Shown here piece by piece: positions 27,301 to 40,800 of a DNA stretch of 64,000 bases. A program made the translations under genes and the position numbers. Positions within the stretch are counted from its first letter, which is position 1. Each line of letters starts with the position of its first letter. The DNA is taken from contig JAFMSR010000002.1 of NCBI GenBank assembly GCA_022818135.1, positions 55,858,172 to 55,922,171 of the forward strand. Reading direction: 5' to 3'. The notes beneath the pieces are model-generated. The model was given only the letters and a program-made list of their open reading frames with translations. It had not been told where the DNA came from and searched no databases. Source of the stretch: Saxidomus purpurata. Its lineage: Eukaryota; Mollusca; Bivalvia; Venerida; Veneridae.

Positions 27301-30300
27301 TTAACATATTTTAGTATCCGTTCAATAATGTCAGGAAAAGTATATATTTAGAAATCCTGAAATAAGTGTAAGTTGTTCTCAACACGTGTTAATATGAATG
27401 TGTATATTACCTCTAATTATGAAATATTGTAAATTAAGTAAGCAGTGGTCAATATTGAAAGAAGAAATAAAGATGTGTAATGAATCCAAATACAAAAGTT
27501 TGATGTGTATTCCAGATGCCGGTGCATTTGTACAATGTTTGAATATTTAGAATGAAGTATATGTGAAGTGGGTATAAACAGATGTTCACAGAAACCATTC
27601 TTACATGAGAGAAGCTATGTAAGCTATGTATGTATATTCAAAATAAGAACTGTAAAACCATACATCGTGGACAGGAAATTTAAAGTATTTTCAGTTTATC
27701 AAAAACTTCCGAAAGGGTTATCAACAGGCTACAAATGATTAAAGACATTAAAGGCATGTAATTACCACATATTAACTGTGGAATAGTATCAGGTGTCCTC
27801 GAAGTATCAGTTTCAGTGACCCTGAGAATAAATAATTCTGGCAGAAATACTAAATCTTTAGAAGAAGACCTAATCTCTTTTTGGATTACTTTTGAATTAT
27901 CTGTCTTCAATCTGTGTGATGAAGAATAGAGGTGTAGATATTCCAACAAAATTATATATTGCTTTTTATCACAAGCATCCCTGTTTTGCATAACAGATAC
28001 TCAGTTGTACCTATTTAAATGGCCGCTACTTAATTTCTGAAAAAGTGACAATAGCCAGTAATTGGCATTTGATGGAAGTTTACTTTCACAAACTGAACAA
28101 CAACTAATTTATAACCAGAGTGGGCCCTGTTCATAATGAGATACAGATCACATTCGACAAAATGAGGTTTATTTTTGATAATGTAAATGATACTGTGTTG
28201 TATTATGCAAAAATATCTGTTTAACACATTTCATAAACATATGAAGACATTGACAACCTTATTTCAGCAATTTCAGATGCGAAAGTTAGTCATCACTTTT
28301 CAGATCGGCCCTTTTTCCATCTAAATGTTATAAGCAGGTAATGCATTTGAAACTTGCTATTTATCAAGAAGTTTTTATTGGTCAGTAATATCAACATACA
28401 AACAAGCAGAAGCTTAGTATATTGCAACTATGATTTTGACCACAGATCTACATCTCAACAAGGTCTAAAACGTAATAAATATGCATCAAAAGTGGCACTA
28501 CCCTGAAAATATCGACCCCCTAATTAAACTGTCTCTGTAAGCACATTTTCTTCAAATCTGAAGAAACCTGAAATTATATAGTTCACAACCGTGGTATAAT
28601 TTATATCCAAAATATTGCACTTACAAAAGTCTGCATACCATGAATGAATAACTTAAACAGGCCAGCCACTGAAACAGGTCTTTCTATAACAGAAACACAT
28701 ATTTAACATTATATAATAACAAGCATCTTACGTGCATCAAATTAATTATCACACTTAATATTTCTAACTTACATATTTCTGCATGGAATACACGGTTCGC
28801 TTTTGCACTGTGTCTAATATGTCCATCAGGTGTTGTTACTTCCACGTGACATGAGTACGATACGTTGCCTTCCGAAAAGTCAGATGTATTAACAGTGTGT
28901 GTTATAGTAGCACTATGTGTGTACTGACAGTTGTTGTAATTTCCACCCGATTCCTCTAATAATGTACTTGGTGGTGCAAAAGGTACCAGTTCACCTGCCG
29001 AAAAAGGATTCGACGTTTCCCAGGAGATGGTTGTATTAGCATTGTTACCAATTTGGGCTGTACAATTAAGTACAATAGTATCCCCTGCTTTTAGTTGTGC
29101 ATATGTATTGTTCGAACTTTCAACAACAGTGCCATTCATTGTTACTTCTAGATCAACATTCTTCGGAAAAACTGAAATAAAACAGACAAGAGAAATACTG
29201 AATAGACACTTCATCGGTAAAAATGATACCCAAAAAATAAACACACACTGTTGAAAATATTTCGTAATTTAACGATTCCTTTCAAGTTATCGAAATCAAG
29301 AAGTAAAAAACTAACTAGCATCCTGAAATAAATCATGTTTGACTAAAGCGTGATTGAGACCTTTCTAGATTCCAAAACAACAATTGGAAGGGACTGAGCA
29401 TACAATGTCCTAGATAACAGTATTGAGCATTTAACACTTTTTTCAAAGTACGATTTCAAATAAGATAAAATATTTATGAAATTTATCAAACTTCGGGTTT
29501 CTTAATTTAAATAAAGAATAAAAATCTGGGACATGACATGTTATGTGACCTTTTTAACGATAAGACATACCATAAATTACTTACATAATCCATTGAATTG
29601 CTTATTTATCTCTCTGAAACATTGTCCATAATCATTAGTAAACGAGACATGACATTGGTATTCTGTTGCATCCTCACATGCGAGCAAAGATTCATTTATA
29701 GTCAACATTAATACTGGACCGGAATTAAACCGTCCCGATACGATTGCTTTATTTGCAAGGTTACTAGAACTGACAGCAGTAGGTATGTTTGTACTGTTCA
29801 GTGTTGCAATGGTCTCCCATGCTGAGCTTGCCACAAGTTTCCGCCGGATTTCTAAACTTTTGATGGTACTATCATTAAGTTCATACGATGTATTGCAGGT
29901 AATTGATATATTGTCAATCGACTCTTCAATGAAAGGATTTTTCGAGATAAGTAACACTAACCCAGAGTCTGAAATATATATTGATACAAATAGTTATAAT
30001 GACACACCAGTACTTGTGACATTTTCAATGATGTCATCGCAGAAAATGTCGCCAGATGTTGCTTTGAGTGGATACGTCTTTTTAGTTTTTTTAGATCTGC
30101 TTTTAATTTTTTCAATCTAATGTTCTTTAATAATCTTTAAACATAAATGAATAATAGATATCTGTCGATACATAGTTTTTTCCTTATTTCAAAATTGTCT
30201 TTGCAAAAGTTTTACCATTGATACTGTAATCGAGAGGAAGTTCTGGAAAACGTTTTCAACGCATTTACGTGACTGTTATAAAACGCCAGTTTAGCGTACA

Positions 30301-31774
30301 GTTTCTACGTAGCTATATACCAAAAAAACAAAAATAATATCAAACAGGGAATGCCACGTACCAAAAACGCAGCCCCCCCAAAACGAACCCCACAGCACCC
30401 AGAAGCGCACACCACCAACACACACACACACACACGCACACACACACACGACACACACACACAATCATGTACACACACACATATACATCACCAACACACA
30501 CTAGCATACAAAGCAAACACACGAGGACAAAACGAACAATTAAAGGAACACAGTGGGGCACCGCCTTGGAACGGTCAGTGGCAAAAACACCACTGGGGAG
30601 CTTAAACCGGTTTATGGTGCGCACCCAACCTCACTCTTACCCCCACCATGTTCCAAAGTCACAGGACAGTGTAAATAAAAGTAATTCCTGCTAGGTGAAT
30701 CTCTAACACACGCAATGGAAACAAAAGGCATGGTATGTAAAACACAAAAATGCTCGTGTATAAATATATAAAAAGCAAACCTTGAGAACCAAAAAACGTA
30801 TGTACTCAATGCCTTTGCAGAAGGCAGAGCACCAAGAGAAACACCCTTAAGGGCCCGACGAAACAGGCCAGAGGACAGAAATCAAAACAGTTTCGTCCCA
30901 GTGGGATTTAAAAACTGCCCATCACAGAGTCCTCCCCCTCTTCCGTCAGACACAATCAAAGAGGGAAGCATAGCGTCCAACTGTAAACGGGTTGAACACC
31001 AAACATGCGGTGTGTCTCAAAACAGTTGGGTCGTAACCTCTTTTAACAAAACGTTTTATAATTTTAGCAAATACAGTTGGAAATTGCCATGACCCAAAAT
31101 CTTACGAAGTTTGTAAACCACATCCCCATAAAAATCGGGTTTTGAAATACCTTCTCGCAGAAGAGTCTTTAGATTACTATTGAATTTCAAAACCAAATCA
31201 GAATTACGATAGTAAAATTTAGCAAAATATTTAAAGACATGTTTGGAAAAATTAAAATTTAACTTAACTTAAACTTTAGAATTCAATATCCTTAAAGTTA
31301 TACCATACTTCAAAGTTACTATCAAATTTTTTAGCAGACATTAACATGCTTTTCTTCTGGTTTAACCTAAACTTAACCTTTTCGTCGATTGCACAAAGAT
31401 CACTTCACTTACTGATATACCTTACCTAATTAAATTTGAATATTAGTATACAGAAAATTAAACATGAGACTACTGAATGAAATTTGAGTTTTACAGACAT
31501 TGAGGCTCTATTTCTACCTTGTAAGTAGTGAAATGCACCTACGATTTGAAATACACTGTGGTAAATCATCACTCCACTTGCCATTTGGGAGACATAGAGA
31601 TGTTGTAGTTTGGTTACATGTACCATTGATGTAAAAGTCATCATCGCATATAAATTTCACAACAGATCCAATCAGAAAACTGTTTGAAAATTGTATAGTT
31701 CCGTTTCCAAATGTCCCGGGTGACCGACAACCTGTAAAGCAAAACATTAAAATAAAATCTTTAAAAGAGAGAGG

Positions 31775-31832
<58 letters not shown>

Positions 31833-34800
31833 GAGAGACAGAGAGAGAGAGACAGAGAGTATTGAACAATATGTCATTACTGTTAACCAACTACATGTAA
31901 TTTTTGCTTCCAGCTTATATTCACGGAGGTCAGTTTTTCGCGAACTGTCGAATACACGACTACATTTTAGCTTTAACAATATCATATTTATATAATTGCA
32001 ATAACTAGTATGTAGTTACAAACAATAGGATAAAGCATTGAGTAGGAAGCATAAGGTTATTTGCAAACATTCGTTATTTAATCACTTTAACATATTTACT
32101 ACGGTAAAAAATTCTGGAATTCAAAATTCCTGGTTTGCTTGCAGTTCATTCGTTCTAGCTGTACCTAATATTTTTAACTACTTGTTCTAAATGATAATAA
32201 AGTAAAAAAAACAACGAAAGCGTTTGTAAACTGGAGAAAATCCTGAGAAAAAAACATTGTGATATGCATGACGCTTTTGTAACCTGAATTTGATTTTACT
32301 TTAAAATTAGAAAAATGAGAAGTTACATTCAAAGACAAAACATAAAGAAAATAGCTAAATACAGCAAACTCTTCAATGACCAGTTCGTAGACGATATTGT
32401 CTGCAAATATCAATGAAGAAATAATTGTTCGGATAAAATCATTTCAACTTCTGTTAATCTTACGCTTGAACTTAACTGTTATTGCTAAAGATATATTCCC
32501 CTTTGCCTTTCAGCAGTTAGTTCTAACAGGATTTGTTATATTAACGTATATACGATCCCTGGTTCTAAGTAAACGTGACGAGCATAATATATATAAGGTT
32601 AAAACAAAGCTGGTAAATGAAAAAGACAACGACCTATGTGTTTTGTTCAGAATGACTACATACAAACATCAAGTGTAAACAAATAGACATTAAGGTTGCG
32701 TAAACTGAATTAAGTAATTAAAAAGCACGACAACGACTGTTAAACTAAGTTTATCTTCCGTTCGCCTGATCTTAGTTTGACCTTACAAGAGTTTTGAAAG
32801 GATATGGAATTACTGATATTTGGCACTTCGTTGATATTTCAGTCCCTTCTTAAGATTTTATAATCGAATACTTATACCTGTAATAGGTTTTGGTGTTGTT
32901 GTTTTGGTAACTGCAACCGAACTCGACCCTGGAACAGAAAGAGAATGGCTTGTCACTCATTAAATGACTATAAAATCAGACAAAACAAAATGTTTCTAAC
33001 ATTGTTAAACTGTTTTACAATGCACATAGAAATTGTTGTTCCCAACGGAAAGAATTGCTACCAATAGTATTCTATATTGGGTTAATTTAAAAGGTTAATA
33101 AATTCATTGCGTTTTTCTGCTTTCTTTTGCTGTGATAAACTTGTGAGACTGGTATTTTGGGAGGTGCGGGAGAGACGCAAAGTAAAATGGTATAAAATGT
33201 TATTCACAACGTCTGTAGAGAAGAAAGATCGGTTTGGGTTATTAAGCTAGCTTCAGACATGATGAGTGAACATATTTCATTTCTGACATTAAGGTCATCA
33301 GCATTTTATGTTGAAGATGAATGATTAATAACTCTATTGATCGACATTTTCGCAATAGTATCCGTTTGATAGCTGTTTGTTGTCTATTAAACAACGATTT
33401 TGACTTCTGATACACAAATACGAACCACGAATGTCGTAGACCTGGTTGGTTTATAAACCCGCGTTGACCGTCAAAGTTGTTTATAAGACGAAAATTAACG
33501 CTTTACGGATATCATTTCGATTCTTACATGATCAAATATCACAAAAGGGATAACAATGGGCTACATTTTGCGCGGACGTTAACTAGAACATATATAAGGA
33601 CGGCATTGAAGCTCGTGCGTCAAAACGTTGAGATATATCGAATAATAAGATTTCGATATATCGAAAAATATATTTTGTATATATTTCGTTACCAATCTTG
33701 AACCAATATCTATCAACTTTCAAGTGATCCCAATTTAACTTCACTAAACAATTATTAAGTGCAATAAATTGTATTTCCACTATAGCTCTAAGCCGGTAAG
33801 CTACTTTCACTTTAAGTCCTAGCACACACCAACAAACTTTCTGAGTCCCCAAAGGAACTAAAATACTAAATGCCTTATATGATTATGTAACTAAAATATC
33901 AAAAGTCTAATACAAAAGTAACACGAGTGTTTTGATCTATGTGTAGTAAGGTACAGTAATTCATGTCTGTATTTCAACAGAGTAAGGAATTTAGTTTTGC
34001 TATAAGTCAGTAGCTATTAATAGCTATAATATTGAAATGAATTCCATAAATGCAGTGTCAAATGAGTGACTTCGCACAATGCAGTAACACTATTTAATAG
34101 CAAATTGTGACAAATATGAAATTATCAACAAAGAGCTATAAAGTCGTATAGTTTGATTTGTAACACCATGTCTTACAACCCTTTTCAACTTCTGTTAGCC
34201 TTACGTTTGAATTGAAATGTTTTCTCAGAATATAATTCCTCTGTATCTCCATACAGGGGAAGACTAAAAGGGGGTTATTCTTTACTGGCTACTGTCGTTA
34301 AGGTGATGGCGTATTGTATATGTAGTCGATTCCGGCACTGAAACAGATACGTCACTATCAAGTACAAGGTATTGTGGCTCAGTTTCTGTACGGTAAGCTG
34401 ATATTTCAAAATCTTTCACCCATCGATAAATTTTCAATTCAGAGGAAGATTTAATGCACGAAGGATCAGTCACCATTGCACAATTGTATAAAACAAATCA
34501 CTTGATGTTTTATTATTAACAGAATACAAAGAGGATATTTGTTTGTTTCAGTGAAATATCGATTTTATTTCACAAGTGAACACCTAACATTGACATTTTC
34601 ACGAGTGGCGTAGCCACGAGTGAAAATGTCATTTGTTTGGTGTTCACGAGTGAAATAAAATTGATATTTTACTGAAACACAATTTTCTTTTTATTTTATG
34701 TTTTTTGGCAAAATATTCAGTAAAATTTGGAATTATAGTATTTCTTGTTCCCCATGGAGAATTACTACCATCATTACTGAAAATGCAACAAAAGTAGTTT

Positions 34801-37800
34801 AAAATATTTTGATTATTTCAGATAAAAGTATTTAAGGAGTCATTTCTATCTTTATCATGCAACGAAAATGAAACATCAAATCATTAGATATAGGCCTAAA
34901 TTGATTTTTTTTATCAAATAAGTCTGGACTTCGTCACACCGTGAATCGTGGCGTAATACTCAATCAGCTGTTCATTCATTAAAAAATGCTCGGTCCAGGG
35001 CTGACTTAAGTGCAAAATTTGTCACAATTAAATGCATTTGTGAATAATGAGCGATTGTAGAGGTACATGTAGTTTTCCCTTTTTATAGGTGACTTATAGG
35101 TTTCAGACCACGATCATACAAGTATAAAGAAATTACTGTGAAAATTGGATGGTGGTGAAAAAAAACGAAAATCAACTTTTTTTCAAATTTTTATTCAAAA
35201 TTGCTATAGATGGATAGAAAATGATCTAACTAAGAAAATGAATACCAACAACTCTATGTTTATTTCAAAAATAAAAAAAATTTACAGCCACTATTCGATT
35301 TTATGTAATGTTCTATCACCAATAAATGAGGGGAAATATGTATCTTATAGGTGAGAAATTGGATAAAGCTAAGTATTTTAACGTAATAAATCACTCACTG
35401 TCAATCATGTGTATGATACTTTTGTATGGAGGACGAGCTGGAGATTCTGGGTGTGAAAATATGCGACTTTTGTTTAGAATGTGGTTAAAAAGTCTTTTAA
35501 AAGTTCGGTTCAAATAACACTTTTAGAGCATATTTTCAGCAGAAAGTTCTCAGTAAACATAACGAGCATATACCGGTTTATAAGTAAAAAACAAAACAAG
35601 AATGGTAAATGAAAAAGACAACGTTTCATGTGTTTTGTTTAGAATTAGACAACAACAAACATCGTCAAGTATAAACAAGGAAACAGTCAACTAAATTAAA
35701 GAGGCAGTTTGGGTGTCAGGCTGTTAGTGACGAATTGGCCAGGGTCGAATGTACAAATCTGAGGTAAAATGCAGATGCATGGTTTTGGTCGAAAATATTA
35801 ATACATGTTATACAATGTATATGGATTTTCATTGTCAAGAATTGAGATTTAGCGATTTGATGAAAATAAAACCAGTGGCATTGACCTTGCAGTAGGGACG
35901 TATTTGCTGCCAAGTACGAAAGTCTGTCTAGAATTAGCCGGGACTGCGAGTGTCATATTGACAGGAGCCTTTGGAGATTTGAAAATTTGAAATTTGCTTA
36001 TTTTCTTGATTTACAGTGTTTCAAGAGTCGAAAACAGTGTTGCATTTGGTGCTATCGGTATGGGCCAATTTTCAGTGGCAGCGTAAGCATTAGCCAAATG
36101 TGTCATTTTGTCGTCAGATTTCGCGATATTGGAAAGCACAGAATGCTGAGCTGATGGATGAAGATTTTGGTTTCGAACTGAAATTAATGGCATTTTTTAT
36201 TAAGTCACATGATCATGCTAAAAATGTATTAAATTTGTTTCAAGTTTTTGATAACAGTGTTTGGGTTGTGGTTTTGAAAGTTGCGAAGTCGTGTGTTGTG
36301 TGAAAAGCCAAGAAAACTCCATACTGCCTCCTTAGTAGTAAAAATGCGTGGTAACGATTGTTAAGCTACCATTATCTTCCATAAACCTTAGCTTAGCTTA
36401 GTTTGACTTAACAAGAGCTTTTAAAGGGATATGGAAATACCGATATTTGTCACTTGGTAAATGTACATAATGTCAGATAACACAAAATATTTAAAACTTA
36501 AACGAACTGTTATGCATCTCTTACAGAAATTGTTTATCCCTATGACCAGTTTGAATCATTTTCTAACATTACAATTACCATCTTTTATTTTTTTTACTGG
36601 TTATAAACTGATATTGGAACTGCTCTTATGGAGTTGGCTATTGCATATGTAGTCGATTCCACCACTGAAACAGAGACGTCACTATCAAGGTCAGGGTTTT
36701 GTAGCATAGTATGTGTACAGTAAGTTGATACTACCAAACTTACACCCATCGATGAATTTTTAATTCAAAGGAAGATTTCACGCACTAAGGTTCAGTTACC
36801 AATGAGCAATTATATAAAAAAGTCACTTGATGTGTAATTATTAACAGAATAAAATGTTATATTACTTGTTGTTGTGGTATTTGGTTTAACTGAGGTCGAC
36901 ATCGTTCCGGCAACGGACGAAAGAAGTGGTTTTGACGAAGCAACTGAAACAGTAATACATTAGATTAGCTCAATTTGTATCAATAATTTTCGTAGCCAGA
37001 GCCGTTATTGCGTACCCTTAAAATGTCGAACCATTTTAGCACAGGGCACAATGACGGTATGTACCAAGTGTATATTACCGGCTTATCCGGAGATATCACT
37101 TTCTATTTACAGATCATTAGCCATTCAAACGACTGGAAGTTTCCTGGAAGGGTATTAATTCATTTAATATCGGTTGCTCGATCATTTAGTCATTTTAGAG
37201 TCGCTTGGCTGGGTAAAGGCTTTTATAAAGTGTCATGGACAAACTTATTATATAAGACATACGCAGTGATGTTAATTCTATTGGAAAATTAAATAATTGA
37301 TAATTGAATTTCTCACACAGGCAGGGAGAAAACTGCTATTCTTTTGAAAAATTCGGTTCAAATAATACTTTTAAAGTATGTTTTCAGCAGTTAGTTCTGA
37401 GTAAGCATAGCCAGCATATACCGGTATATAAGTAACAAAACAAAAACAAAAATGGTAAACGGAAACAACAACGCTTCATGTGTTTTGTTAAGAATGATAA
37501 CATACAAACATCATCGAGTGTAAACAAAGAATCAGTTAACTAAACTAAGAAGTTAAAGATAATGGTGACGACTGTTAAGCTACCATTGTCTTCCGTTCAC
37601 CTTAACTTAGTTCGACTTAACAAGTGCTTGTGAAGGGATATGGAAATACTGATATTTGGCACTTGACCCTACTTTAGCTATTATAATCTACTACTTATAC
37701 CTGTAATAGGGTAAGGTGATGTTGCATTCGTAACTTAAATTGTACAAGGCTTGTCACTAAGTAAATGTTCATAATGTCAGATAACACAAAATGTTTAAAG

Positions 37801-40800
37801 CTTAAACGAACTCTTATACAACTCGTACAGAAATTGCTTATCCCTGGGACCAGTTTGGATAATTTTCTAACATTACAATTACTATCTGTAGCTATAATTA
37901 AATCTCTTCTTAGCGATGGCAGTATTACCTGGTGTTGCAGTACATTCATTAACTATGTACATTAGTTCCTTATAAAACAGAAAGCAAACAGTCTGAGGAA
38001 GTGTTTTCCCTCAGTAAATGTATAGATGAAATATATAGATCTTATTCACAATGTGTTAGGTTTTAATGATTATTCTATTTAGAGGAAGATTAAAAAGACT
38101 CGGTGACCAATGTGATTGAGTCCATAATAAACAAAATCACTTGTCAATGACAGATTCATAGAAAATATGATCTGCTGGTGTTTCCGTTTCTATAGCGGAA
38201 ATTTAATTTAAAAAGAGAGTATTTCTTTAGCCAGAAAGTCTTTAGAAGACTCATGCACTTTATACAAACTTGTTTATAAAGTCATAAGGAGTGATTTGAA
38301 CTAGCTTAATAACCCAAAAAACCAGTTAGTTCATCACTTCCAATAGGCAAACTATATACCTGTTACACTCTTTGTTATCGTGGCTGTTGTCTCAGTTGTA
38401 ACCGGACCACTCCCTGAAACAGAAAACGTGAGTAAAATTGCTTGAACTAGTCATATGAATTGGATAAAGTTAGTACTAGTGATTTCGTGATTTCATTGCG
38501 TCTTTCTTCCCTTCTTTCTGATAATCTTGTTGAGCAGATGTGGATGAGACACAAATGTCGTTCGAAAAATAAAGTGGTATAAAAAAGGTATTGATAACGT
38601 CTGTAAAAGAAAATAAGGGTTTGCGTAATCCATTTTTTATCATTTAGACAGGAAAAGGACTAATTTCGTTTAGTAGAGAGCCACTTAATACAAGATGCGT
38701 TGCTGACACGGAAGAAATATCATGTCTGACAATAGGGTTACTTGATGTGACTTGTGATATCAGTTGATAAAATACTGCACTGAATTTTTTTGTTAATTTC
38801 ATGCATGATAATAAGTTACATTGATTACTTATTTATCACTTATTGGAAAAAATATTGAGCGTTGTTTATCGTCTTATAAACAATGATTTTGAATTCTGAT
38901 ACGCAGTACTAAACCATGAAGGCAGTAGACCTCGGTGGTTTATAACTAAGCATCAGACCGACAGAGAGATGTTTATTAGACGATAAACAACTTTCATGGA
39001 TATTATTTTGATTCTAACATGACCAGATTTCACAAAAGAGATAGAAATGCAACGGGTTACTAGCACATTTTGCGCTGGATTAACTAGAACGTCAAAAGAT
39101 AACAGCTCGTGCGAATATAATTGATTTCCTTCTTTGTTTAAATAACAAACATAGCAAAACACAAGTAGAATTATTTTGCTGAATTGTGATTCACAAGGCT
39201 AATAAGTTATTTTTCTGATCAGACGTCATTGTAGTTGTCGTCTGCCGTGAAGCTAGCTGCTTGAAAAGGTATATATTGTAAAAGATTGTCTTAACGATTG
39301 TTAAGCTACCATTATCTTCCATTCACCTTAGCTTGATTTGACTTAACAAGAGCTTTTGAAGGGATATGGAAATACTGATATTTTGCACTTAACACTACTT
39401 TAGCTATTATAATCTACTACTTATACATGTTATATGGTTAGGTGATGTTGCATTCGTAACCTTAATCGTAAAAGGCTTGTCAAAGTAAATGTACATCATG
39501 TCAGATAACACAAAATGTTTAAAACTTAAACAAACTGATATACAACTCGTACAGAAATTGTTTATCCCTGGGACCAGTTTGAATCATTTTCTAACATTAC
39601 AATTACAATTTAAAGCTATAATTAAATCTTTTCTTAGCGATGGCAGTATTAGCTATGAACATTATTTCCTTAAAAAACTGAAAGCAAATAGTCTGATGAA
39701 GTGTTTTCCCTCAGTAAGTGTATAGATGAAATATGTAGATCTTATTCACAATGTGTTAGGTTTCTATAATTACTCAATTAGAGGAAGATTGTAAAGACTC
39801 GGTGACCAATGTAAATGAGTCCATATAATATAATGAACGAAATCAGTTGACGGATTCTTAGAAAATATGATCTGCTGGTATTTCCGTTTCTATAGCGGAA
39901 ATTTAATTTAAAAAGAGAGTATTTCTGTAGCCACAAAGTCTTTAGAAGACTGAGGAACTTATACAAACTTGTTTATTAAGTCATAGGGAGTTATTTGAAC
40001 TAGCTTAATAACCAAAAAACAGTTAGTTTATCACTTCCAATAGGCTAACTAATATAGTAATAACTGTTTTGTAATTTTGATATTTGCGACTGTATATACC
40101 GTTTTTAATGGTCGCAAATATTTTAACGGCGACGTTAGCCGTAGCTGTTAAAACTGTTTGCGACCATTAAACCGTACATACGGTCGCAAATATCAAAATC
40201 ACTAAATAGTTATCCCTTTTCTAACGCACGATGTGTCTAAATGCGATAATTAAAACGCCGTTCGGATCTTGCGACTATATATTATAGGAATAACTGTTTT
40301 GTAATTTTGATATTTGCGACTGTGTGTACATGTATACGGTTTTTAATGGTCGCAAATATTTTAACGACGGCGGTAGCCGGAGCTGTTAAAACTGTTTGCG
40401 ACCATTAAAACCGTATATACGGTCGCAAATATCAAAATCACTAAATAGTTATCCCTTTTCTAACGCACAATGTGTCTAAATGTGATAATTAAAACGCCGT
40501 TTGAATTTTGAGACTATATATACGTTAATTAATAGTCGCAAACTTAAACGACGTCACCAATCAGAAACGACGTTACATCGGTACTGCGTTAGAAACGTTA
40601 TTTAATAGTCGCAAATTTAAACGACGTTACCAATCAGAAACGACGTTACATTGGTACTGCGTTAGAAATACCTGTTACACCGCTTGTTGTCGTGGCTTTT
40701 ATCTCAGTTGTAACCGAACAGCCGAAACACGATTTGCGTGCAGCGTCGTTCAAGGTCGGTTTATTGCAGAATAACCCGAGATAGATTTTGTTCTGCATGT

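Larger units (their letters stand above)
35503..39775. repeat. Large duplication, copy A (Thr-rich exon region)
   Basis: Nearly identical to 44030-48470, with an offset of 8.67 kb over most of its length. It carries type II exon A, type III exon A and three small cassette copies. Open frames at 36.0, 39.0 and 39.5 kb repeat almost exactly in copy B, but are not genes. Confidence 0.85.

Noticed and set aside
31761..31985. Leu/Ser-rich open frame on the minus strand
   Set aside because: It is the translation of the AG microsatellite.
34282..34476. 64-codon minus-strand frame with PESTTYT that could be another Thr-rich exon
   Set aside because: The acceptor is fair (TTTCAG) but the donor (A|GTAGCC) is poor, and the paralogous copies at 36.65, 43.4 and 45.3 kb are not conserved as coding.
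36011..36193. 60-codon open frame repeated almost exactly at 44687-44869
   Set aside because: The near-identity is explained by the large duplication. No domain or splice context supports coding.
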